From Phoronis australis (taxonomy: Eukaryota > Phoronida > Phoronidae), in NCBI GenBank assembly GCA_002633005.1, contig NMRA01000023.1:484621-548620 (forward strand): DNA of 64,000 bases, given 5' to 3'. The notes under the pieces were generated by a model. The model made no database searches. It was given only the letters and a program-made list of their open reading frames with translations, and was not told where the DNA came from. Made by a program: the position numbers and the translations under genes. This document shows, one piece after another, positions 48,701 through 60,700 of this stretch; within the stretch, counting starts at the first letter, position 1; each line of letters starts with the position of its first letter.

Positions 48701-51700
48701 CGCTACAAAAAGGCTCATCATTTAGCATTTCATACAAGTAACACAAATTGAACAATCATTGCAATTAACCTAATGAGTTTTGAGCTGCACATAACCTTAC
48801 TTGTTGTTAAGCTATCACAACAAAACAATGAACAGAAAAAACGAAGACAACACAACAAAATGGATGATCTCCAGGACTTCTAAAGAATTAAGAACTCCTA
48901 GCAAAAGTCAGCCAGACAACTGAATTGCTGTAATTTTGTACAGTTCATCGTCCGACAACAAGTCAACCAACAGCTTACTCACTACATGGTGCCCTGGTGG
49001 TGGTGGACAGGCCCAACTTATAGATAACTGTGTGGACAATATACAGCCTGTTTTATGGCACACAGTTGTGTTGTTGTGTCCAATTGTTTAGAATAACACG
49101 TGATCCAATAGTAATCATACACAACTAATGAAAATGAACAATATTTTGCCATGACTGTAACCAAAGGACAGTGGAAAGGTAAACAGTCATTGAGTGGGTC
49201 AGGTGGACGCAAAGGTTAGCCAGGTCAGGACCATGAACCAGGACTTGGAATGACCAATGGCGAAAAACGCGGAAATTTTTACGGCCCGAAGCATGCGCGC
49301 AGCAAGCCTTGAAAAACTCGGTGTGGACCTTTTGCCAACAAAAATCGAGGACTAAAAAAAATCTCCGCAAGCGTGCATCTGCGTCTGTCTTAGCTCGTCC
49401 GCCACTCCCACCCCCACACATTTTTGGCTACAGAGTCGTAGTATTTGTCACCGCGGTTTACAATCACACGAGCCGCCATTGAGGAAATCCACCACGCTAT
49501 CCCAGATGCCCCGGCAATGTTGACAAGTTACATTCCTCCGAAACATAAAGAGCAACTTCCGCTTTTCGAGGTGAAAGTCGTCGGCCACGCGGCTGTAAGA
49601 AATTTGCCGCGGAAATTTTATATCAAATCCGATTTTTTTTACGATTTCAAATGCAGGCTCGCCAAAATTATAGGAAAGGGTATGCGACACCCTCCCCTCA
49701 ATTATCGATTTAACATGACCTTGAGCAGCAACCACAAGTTCCTCTTTAGGTTATAATGAATGCCATTACTTGAATTTTAAAAAAGTCTAACATACCCCAG
49801 TTGGCGAACCAAGCAACCAAGTCATATATTAGTGGGGGAACAGAGAGACAATTTAGACTTAAATGAAGAGCAAATTTTTGCAGAGACCAGAATTTGATCA
49901 ACCAGCCGGTCCCTTGGACTGGCGTTTCAAAAACCCAGCGGAACCATACTTGCTGACATACATACCTGTCTTCGACAGTCCCCAAAGAACACGTGAACAA
50001 AGGTCACAGTAGGCAGGCGTGGTGAAGTTACACCGCTCAAACCGATGGGCCTGACTGAACATCTTGCTTGCCTCACCAGCCATCTTGCCTCGGACCAGGA
50101 TGTCGATAGTGGATCGCTTGTGCATATCGCGTCCATACATGCGGATCATCTGTGTGTTGAGCGACATCTGCCTCTGCAGCAACTCATGGTGCGGACTCTC
50201 CATCTGGTCCCAAAGGGGGCGCCACTGCATAGGCAAGTGGTCAAGTTCCTTTTCCAACTTGTAAATTTCCTGAGAAATGACCAATGACATTAACGAATGT
50301 CATTTGGAAAACATTGTTGAAATCAAATTCACCCAATCCTAGTTTATGTATGGACTTCTTTTTAGAGTACAATATAATAGATAAATGATTACTAAATTCT
50401 AAACTAAAATCACTGATCTCACAAACTGGCGATTAACCTCTCAATCCTAGCTGCCAACACCAGAGAGAGTATAAGATAATCAGAGACATTATGAACGCAA
50501 TGTGGATGTCTCAACATGGGGATATCCCAGTCAAGGATCATAAACCAGTCAATCAATGCACATTATCTGAATCCTAATTTAGCAAAAAACATTGAAAAAC
50601 ACAACAAATGAGAGGCGGAAGAGAACTCAGGTCTAAATCTGACTTCATCTCAATTACGCAGCACGTATCATTCAAAATTAGAACGTCGTGGTTTCCCTGA
50701 CAACTGGGGAAACATCTAGGTGTAGTTCCACTCCCTACCCTAAAGAGCCATGTGTAGACATCAGGTAATATGATCTGCAGGTTGTCGTAGCAAAGGTTGG
50801 CTATCCTACGCATGCTCGGTGACATGTTGCCCTCAATCATTTCCTGCTCCTCATTCTGTTTGACCTCAGCGTGGACGATGTCCATGTCATAGGACGGACC
50901 GTGCGCCAAGTCCTCCGACCGAAAGTAGTCCCATATTCTCAGGTTGGACTCACTGGAGTAAGGCCGTAACACCTGAGACAAACAGCACGCTAATGATTAT
51001 AATTTAAACATCTATGGTAATGATCAGTTGTAAAATCATTAGTAATGTCTATAATTATCATTATTAAATACAATGACACTATAACAGTACGTTTTAATAA
51101 CCATGAACCCATGGGTGAAACGTAGCAATAATTGGAGACTCAAAAGTCTGTCACTAGGCAACAGACAAAAACCAATAAGCAGGCCCATGGATTTTAGTCT
51201 CCATATTCCAGTTACTTTCTAAATTTTTTGACAGAAACATTATTTGAATCAAGTTTTCTCTTAAAAAACAAAACAAGATAACTCTAAGTTTGTCAATTTA
51301 TAATCACAGTGCACATCAACTAAGAACACTTACAGAGTCCCCCTCTGGTGGCACATAGGAGAAGTTATAAAACAAGGTGGTCTTCTTGTGATACTTGTCG
51401 ATAAATTCCCAAACTTCTGTGCCCGTGTTCGCCTGGCGACTCGCGTAGCCTGCCTCTTCCTCTTCCATCTTGGTTTTGGGCCTGTCGTCCAATAGGAAGC
51501 CGGCCTCGAGTCTCTCGCACTCGTGGTCGAGCATGAATGTCCTGAAGCGGTTGGAGACGTAATGGTAGGCCAGGAACTTGATGTAAAACTGGTTGAACTC
51601 GAAAGACAGCGGGAACTGATGGTGTAGCTACAAGAAGCAGGTATCGATTGACAGGTGAGATAAGGTGCACTGATTGTGGAATTCAAAGTTGTGTATTTCA

Positions 51701-54700
51701 TTTCTCATTTGGCACAATCTTAAGTATTCTGGCACAGCCAGGAATAATCAAATTATTGTAGGCTGGAATAGTTACTTTTCACCAAATGTACTACCTATGG
51801 CCATCTAAATTTGTTTGTTCTATTTTTACTCAACTGCTATGTTGTATGCAACATTAAACACGTTTGGGCTTTCTAAGTGCGCCTCTTTTGAATTATCAGT
51901 TTGAGGTCGACAAGAAGAGTTTAGTAGGCTAGTCTTCCAATTGAAGTCACTCAAATTAATAGTACGTAGTTGCTTATTACTGGAACTGCCACAGACATTA
52001 CTATAGAAGTAGACATCATCATCCAGGGAACCAAAAGCACGTCAGCCGTTTGTAACGTTTCTACGGTAATAGCAGACGACCATCAATCACATCACCACTG
52101 CAGACACCCACCTGATGTACAGCATCTAGGAACTGCAGAAAGATGGGCGCGAAACCGCTGGCCTGATTGGCTGAAGTCTGGTTGCTACGGTGAGTGAAGC
52201 GATGGCCGCAGGAAAGCCATTCCCTCTCCACCAGCACCCTGAACCCTTGCAGTGTTCTGTAGTAAGGGTCCAGCATGAGTTGAGCCATGGACACTACCTG
52301 GAGGCGGGAAGAAACAGTGCTGAGCTCAAGTTTATATAAAGGTTTCTATTAACACTAGCAGCAGCATGTTACGATTTAGAAGGAAAAAAGCCACTATTCT
52401 GATAAACAACATCTAAATCTTTTCCAACGACAGTATGTAGCCACAACTATAGACTTAGACAGGGATGTATTTGAACACTGAACCTTAATATTACTTTCCC
52501 TTTGTGTCAGTACAATTATAATTCAAGCACTGAAATAAGGCTAGTCAACACTTATAGGTCCAATGACTGTACTAATCAAAATTTGAAGAGATCAAACAAC
52601 TGTATTAATTAACATTTGCTGGTCAAATGACTACTAGTCAACACTTGTAAGTCCAATATTACTGTACTAGTCAACACCTGAAGGTCAAATGACTGTACTA
52701 ATCAACAGTCTTGTAGGTCCAATGACTGTACTAGTCAACACTTGTAAGTCCAATATTACTGTACTAGTCAACACCTGAAGGTCAAATGACTGTACTAATC
52801 AACAGTCTTGTAGGTCCAATGACTGTAGTAGTCAACTCTTGTAGGTCCAATGACTGTACTAGTCAACACTTGTAGGTCCAATGACTGTACTAGTCAATAG
52901 TTTCAATTCTCAACTGAACACTTTCAGCTACAACAACTGTTTTAGTTTTAAAACAATGCTCAGCACAGGTGAAAATGTCTGCTAAAATATGAGCATATTT
53001 GCCACTCGTACGACAGAGGTCAATTTCCTACTCACATTTTTACTTTTTCCACTCATTTTTTACTGATTACTCACTCATGTCGAGCCCTGTAAAAAACTTA
53101 CAGTTCCCCACAACAGTACTGGTCAACACTTACAGTTACCCATAACTGTGATATTATAGCCAGGATGGAATACGCAGATAATTCAATCAAAAATCAACAA
53201 ATCTTGGAAATGATTTCTTAATTTCTTCACGATTTCCCCCATAACTTTGGCAGCTACTACCTGTATATTCCTCTTTACAAACAGGTGAAATAACAACGAT
53301 AAAGTACCAATTTCAATGAGAAGCCTGATACTTGACGCTGGAAGAGTACATGATACATGATCTTGTAGATGCACATGGGCTATCTTTTAGACAGAACCAT
53401 ATATTATCATTACAAAGATCATACCTGTGTTGTGATATCCCAGCCGTCTTCCAGGCAAACCATCACAGAGGACCCCTGCAGGTCCATGAGATCAACGGCA
53501 ACCCCGGCCAACTGTAGGATACCCTGAAGCTACAACAGGAAATGGAACATGTCAAAAAGTTCCAGTCATGCTCACCAGAGGGCAGTGCTATTGAGTAAAT
53601 GTTTAGTATAAACTGAGTGTGTAAAATGATGCAAACATTTTGAGAAAAGCACATTAACTACTGCATTTAAAGGAATGATAATCATCTGTCAATTAATGAG
53701 GGTTATGACTTCCATTCTCACTTGCGTGAGCCAGCCAGAGTCTTCGATTAGTTTGTAGAAGGTTTGGTCTTCATCGGTGGCGATGGCACTCGGGACGCAA
53801 GCTCGCAGGAGCTTCTTAAAGCTGGCTTTGACGTGACGCACCTCGCTGAAGTCANACTTATAGGTCCAATGACTGTACTAATCAAAACTTGAAGAGATCA
53901 ACATTTGCTGGTTCAATGACTGTACTAGTCAACACCTGAAGGTCCAATGACTGTACTAGTCAACAGTCTTGTAGGTCCAATGACTGTACTAGTCAACACT
54001 TGTAGGTCCAATGACTGTACTAGTCAATAGTTTCAATTCTCAACTGAACACTTTCAGCTACAACAACTGTTCTAGTTTTAAAACAATGCTCAGCACAGGT
54101 GAAAATGTCTGCTAAAATATGAGCATATTTGCCACTCGTGTTCCCAGACTTGGACTTTGACCATAAGTGGTGACAAAAAGCTGGACGTCGGCTCGGTGAT
54201 CATACCACAGAGGTCAATTTCCTACTCACAATTTTACTTTTTCCACTCATTTTTTAGCGATTACTCACTCATGTCGAGTCCTGTAAAAAACTTACAGTTC
54301 CCCACAACAGTACTGGTCAACACTTACAGTTCCCATAACTGTGATATTATTGCCAGGATGGAATACGCAGATAATTTAATCAAAAATCAACAAATCTTGG
54401 AAATGATTTCTTAATTTCTTCACGATTTCCCCTATAACTTTGGCAGCTACTACCTATACATTCCTCTTTACAAACAGGTGAAATAACAACGATAAAGTAG
54501 CAATTTCAATGAGAAGTCTGATACTTGACGCTGGAAGAGTACATGATACATGATCTTGTAGATGCACATGGGCTATCTTTTAGACAGAACCATATATTAT
54601 CATTACAAAGATCATACCTGTGTTGTGATATCCCAGCCGTCTTCCAGGCAAACCATCACAGAGGACCCCTGCAGGTCCATGAGATCAACGGCAACCCCGG

Positions 54701-57700
54701 CCAACTGTAGGATACCCTGAAGCTACAACAGGAAATGGAACATGTCAAAAAGTTCCAGTCATGCTCACCAGAGGGCAGTGCTATTGAGTAAATGTTTAGT
54801 ATAAACTGAGTGTGTAAAATGATGCAAACATTTTGAGAAAAGCACATTAACTACTGCATTTAAAGGAATGATAATCATCTGTCAATTAATGAGGGTTATG
54901 ACTTCCATTCTCACTTGCGTGAGCCAGCCAGAGTCTTCGATTAGTTTGTAGAAGGTTTGGTCTTCATCGGTGGCGATGGCACTCGGGACGCAAGCTCGCA
55001 GGAGCTTCTTAAAGCTGGCTTTGACGTGACGCACCTCGCTGAAGTCAACGGGGATGAACTCACAGTTTGGGAATGAGTCCAGCTTGATGTTCTGTGAACA
55101 ACACAAAAGAAATCTTTAATACGTAACACCAACTGAAATTTTGCACATTTAACGATGCCCAAGAATGAGGCAAAGATAACCAATAAAAGTAATCTCACAT
55201 CTCTATAAGAAAGCTATGAGAATCCTACAGAACAAGTGGTCAGTTATATAATGCATTGCTTCAACAAGATATAGTTGCAACAATTTGAAATCAGGTCAAT
55301 CTTCTTGAAAACAAAGAATTTTAAGGTTATTTGTAAACACTATACTAGACTTAACACTAGCACTAGTATTTTACATGTGTGCCTCCCATGTTAGCCAATC
55401 AACATCAACCTTCGTTACATGATTTTCTAGTAGTATACGCGTAGAACGTAATGTTAGAGCAAGATCATCTGAATGCATACGTCTGTAAGGTTTTTGGTCG
55501 TGGTTGAGCAATGAGTTACGGGGTAATTGTAAGTGAATAACCTTAATCTTTGATATGATATTTACAAATTTCAGCTTTTTTAACTAACACTGAGACAAAA
55601 ACCATATTTCAGCAACTTGTCACCACGTGCATGATTTGGGCACACTTCTCATGTATTCTCGGTATCTATACCAGCACCGTGGACTGTTCGCTATCTTGTT
55701 TCACTAAATTTTGTACATGTTACTAGTATGCATTCAGTCATTTTATTAATTTTTATTACTCTTCTTACTTCGTTCATTTATGCTTTTGCTACGGTTATCA
55801 CACAAACACCTAACAGTGCATAATTATGCGGTCAAGCAAAGCGGTTACAAACGAGCTTGTCTAGTTTTATTACATGAACCCAAAGACAATTTTTTCAATC
55901 AAAGCCCAATTTCAACGACAACGTGACTATGACAATGAACTATTCAATAAACAATAAAAATCTACCTCACGAATAGGAAACTAAAATTTGTATTTTTTTA
56001 CTTAAAGCTCTGTTTTGGTCGCTAATAATCAAAAAAATCAAATTGGGTCTTTCACTCTCATAAAAATGAGCATGGTAATGTTTCAAACCACAAAACATTT
56101 CCGTTAAACATTAATCATCGACAGCTAAACGGCGGCAAATGTAGCAACCCTTACTTGTCATTATTAAGACCAGGGCCCAGTGTCTCTGCTCAAAACAAAA
56201 ACAAAAAACGACAAATTGCACGACACACTTCCAGTAAAAGCCTGTACAGAATCGCACAGCATGACTAATCTGAGCCTGAATCGAAACTAAGTTTGCAAAT
56301 TAGACACTGCGCCCTGGTGGTCGTAGCTGGTGACAAGCCAACAATTTAATGAACAAAACAATTAACTTTCTCCTGCCAGACTTGAGGACAGTCCCCACAA
56401 CTTCCTCCATCATAGCCCATCCTAAACAAATTCACAACTTACAAATAACTGCATAACAGCACATCTCACCTACAAATGACGGTTTACAAAAAATTCCTTA
56501 CTTTTATTTGTGCCTTCTCTCCAAGGATATATAGTGCTGCCTTGCTCAGCCCATTCGATGGTTGGTCGTGCCCATTCTCACTAGTCTCCAACAGCGTGGA
56601 GCTCCTAATCTTGGAAGGGTCTCCTATGGACCTCTTACTATCACGAATGTGTGTACTGAACCGCCCTAGAGCTGGAAAAGACAGACATCGGCACATGCCA
56701 GTGATGACGATGTTGGCGGCACAGCTAGTGAACACCACCAGATACGTTGTCACATCTAGCTTTGGCTGTCAGAGGGTACCTGCAACTAAGCACGCCCACT
56801 CTCCACAGGCTTTTCCTCAAGTGTTTAACTTACCATTGGTTTTAATTCAGAAATATTCACCCACTGTTAATTTTTTAGAAACACATTATTCTACAACAGG
56901 TCTCTTTTGTTTTGAAAACTTCCTACAGTAGTAGGAAAAATGATCGACTAATTTTGCTAATTTAATTTGAATCACTGAATGTACGGTGAAAGCCCAGCAA
57001 AAAAACATTAATTTCTTTTGAAAATGAACAAAATTTCTTTGCTTAAAAATAGCGTCAACTACCACCCTAGCACAATCTGCTCCAGCAAGAGTACTAGCCT
57101 ATTTAGCAGTCCTCCAAGCACCATATACCCAAGCGATGCAGACTCCCTGGACAATGTCTATAACAGACAAAACTGGGATGGCACAACAGTGATGCTATAA
57201 GCAGACAACACCAGAAGTGTGGCGTCCGTACAAGCCGACAGAGCTTGCCATATCATACTGATAAAACAAACTCCAAGGTGTCTTATGGTCATACCCCAAA
57301 AATTCGGAGCTCGGTAAGTCTTACAAGAGCACTACAACTTTTAAATAAAAACGAGAAATAGAAAAAAAAACTAGCCAAAAGAAGACAGCATTAGTGTTTA
57401 AAAATAGTTTGAAGGTAGCGATTTTGACACGACATAGTAATCCTTCAATGAACCATTAACAGAATACTAGATGGCCTTTTTGGAATTCAACAGAATGCAG
57501 TTAGCGATCATTGCTATGATATGGTTCAACGGAGCTTATGGAAGATGCATCCAAACAAGTCTGCACACACAAACAGTGAGTAAACAAACTGATCTAGTAT
57601 AGTGTGCCACACACTGTATTACTGATTTATACTACTAGGGTATTTAAAAAGGTTTTAAGTGTGCCTAGCTGTGGAAAGACAAGTCTCAACTCAGTCAACT

Positions 57701-60700
57701 TTCATCATACACACACATTAATTCAATTCACCTCAGTGTTTTCTGTATTCCGAAAACATTGGGTAGTGTTAAGAATAAACTTGATAAGGATGGCACAACA
57801 TAACACATAGTTAGTGTGATGTAATTCAAGTAAAAAATGAACATTCGAGACAGACATTGACATGACATCCACACAATGTTATAACCTGTTAGTTAACTGA
57901 CCAGACAACGCCACTGATGTGCCAGTGTTCCAAGCTAGAGAGAGTGACACTAAAAGCTATAACAAAACCAAACAACTACCGTAACAGTACATGCCAAAAG
58001 TATTCAGACAGAATGACCTCTCATAGTGGCTGAGGGGACGAGTACATCATGACCGACACTGAAAGCTAAATAACAACACAAGTTTAGTGAGGTGGTTTAG
58101 TCATTCTGTAATAAGAATTTTTCAACCATAAGAGTTATTACTTAAGTCAGTTTGCTATAAACAAAATTAGCCATCACAAAGGGGAAATGACTTTTGTTAT
58201 TACTTTTACCATGTACTGTACCATTAGGCTGAGAGGAGGAAGCATAACAGGGAAGTCACTGTTCCGACAATAACACTGTTACCAGCATGCCTAGGTTTGT
58301 GTTCGCTAACGTTTGGATTATGTGCGCAAAAGCATGTGATACCACTTGCTCAGTCGCCACGACGATAACCAGCGAAATACTATCAATAACTTGACGAGTT
58401 TACAAGGGATGAGCATTTGGAAATGCAACCCCTGGTTGGTAGTTACAGGTTGCTACCATCGACTCCCAACTTCTAGATTATTACCATGGTCTCCAACACT
58501 TATTGTGAGAGGCAACCACCACCAAATATGACTCCTGTGTTTCATTCTACTATCAACAATCTAACGAGATACCATGAAGTAAAACACCCATTTCAAAATG
58601 ATCAATGGCAATCGTTGCCACATTAAGACTCGACGAGCATCCAAGGTGTCACATGGTCCACTCATTCTTTTGTAAATTATTGCAACAACGGCCATCATAT
58701 TTCCACAGAATCGGTCACGAGCATGAAAATCTCCATAAAACAATGCCATGTTGCGGAAATCATAGCATAACAAGATTGAGGCAAATGCCAGTAAACTACC
58801 GAGCAATAAGTGGTTCAAGGAACAGGAAAGCTTTCTGTGAAATGAATACAATCAGTACAACATCATTCAGTAACTCACTGAATACAAAAGGTAGGTAGAC
58901 TGAGCATGTTGAGAAAAATGTGATACTTTGGCAAAACTACTCATAGCTAGTGTGGACAGAATACTACAAATGACTATTAAAGAAGTTCATAGAGACAGGT
59001 GATACCGACTTGGGAATACCTACATATATTGCCTTTGCTGGACCGAACACGATTGCTAAGCCTGTCCACCATTTTGTTGCCTTTAAACGAGCGACGCACA
59101 ACGGGCACTTGGGGGTGTAGGCCAGTAGCGCCATCTATGGAGCATGGGAACAGTTGCGTGTCAACAGCAGTGCTATATCTACACAGGTGGTCAAGCGATG
59201 AGAACGCAAATCTGCCATGCCAGAAACACCATGCAAGCTCCATAGTGGAATGTCCGATGCCTTCGTTTCAAAGCAAAGGCTCACAGAGGCATTGAATACG
59301 TTTTTGCAAACAAAAGACATCAGATCACTTGAACCTTCAAAATTTACAAGTGTTGTAATTAAGTTTCAGACAGTGTTCCACTGGTTGAAAGCTGCATGGT
59401 ACAAGACCATAATGGCAGCCATTTTCAAATCCGTGAAATCAATTTCTATTGAAAAGCCAGCGAATGGATCTTCATCAAGAATTCTAAATCTGTGAGCTGA
59501 CAAGTGCATGGAAGCATTTCTTTTTCAAAGTTTCAAGTGATGTTCTTATGGCAAAAGACTTCCGAATGCAAAGACCTCCAAAAATGAAGCAGAACCAAAC
59601 TATTAAAAAACCATCTACTCAGAAGGATTCAAGTGTTTTGGAATTCCAAAATAATATAATGCACTGAAATGTTCATTTGAAGAAAACCCAAGTCTATGAT
59701 AACCAAATTGTTTTCTTTAAACCACTGAATTTATCATTAAAGGCCATGATTTTTAATCAAACAATTGCACACTAAAATAAATTCCAATATTTGCTCTGGA
59801 TCACAAAATCTGAATAAAATGCTTTTGCAACAGAACGTTAGTAAGGATTCCTTGTAAAAGAAAACTTTAAAGAAACCTTTAATCACAGAAAATCAAGAAC
59901 ATCAAATATTTGACTATAACTCATTTAAATTTCACCAAGTCTGTCTCTTCTAAGCCAGCAAACTGCCACTTAATAACAATGCTTTTCCTCCTTAAAACAA
60001 TAATAATAAAAGCATTTACCCAACTATCTCATGGTATTGAACTTCACAATCAGCTTATCAACTAACTCATGCAGAACACGGCAGACAACCCGACGTCCAT
60101 CACTTAAATTGTGAGTGTTCGAATTTCTGAAACTGCAGAGCTACACTCTTCCACAGTGCCATCTCTGGAGATGTATCACTGTATAAGGATGCTTCCTCAT
60201 GATCAAGTTTGTCTGTGGTCATAAGTACATCAGCCCTAGGTTGAATGTTTACGATAAAAAAATGGTGCAGGACAGAGCATAAATATTAGTAAATAATTCT
60301 GATGTTTTAGCAGATGCCTCATTATCTTAAATGAGTCAGAGAACAAGAACTTGAGTGGAATCCATCATTTAGTGTTTGATGCAGCAGCTGCAAGTCACAA
60401 GTAAGGCATTTCTCAACCTCTAGCCAATCAGAATATCTGCATTTTACCATCCAACAAATCAAATCAGGAGGCATGAAATGTTTCATTGTCCTTTTAACCA
60501 ATGGAAATCTAGGTTTACCATCCTTAGACAGGGCTACAGCTCATAGCACTGCAAGAGAGTGTACTACAGTGTGAATACCAGAAGTTGTCTTCCGTATTCC
60601 AAGCCAAGTCTTGTGCCCGGTCATGCTCTACCACGGCTGAAGCAAGCTCTTGTGGACCACAGTGAGCACAACAAGTATCGATACTTACTAAAATGTAGTA

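Larger units (their letters stand above)
52551..55046. repeat. direct duplication of ~1.2-1.3 kb meeting at an N
   Basis: Copy 1 is about 52551-53854, copy 2 about 53856-55046, and the N is at 53855. Both start ACTTATAGGTCCAATGACTG and end in CTCGCTGAAGTCA. They differ by substitutions, minisatellite unit number and a 60-odd-bp indel near 54140-54205, while the exon at 53425/54618 is identical. This fits two alleles placed in tandem. Confidence 0.85.

Noticed and set aside
49445-49756. Overlapping frames of 95-103 codons on both strands in an SBF intron
   Set aside because: Some coding-like flavour but no recognisable motif; the SBF exons on either side join without it.
53425-54722. Mutually exclusive duplicated SBF exons
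   Set aside because: The two 105-nt exons encode identical residues, the neighbouring exon copy is truncated at an N, and introns differ like alleles.
56484-56753. Longer version of the SBF exon reaching 56753
   Set aside because: The TTTTCCAG acceptor at 56672-56679 gives the phase that fits the upstream exon; residues beyond it do not match the family.
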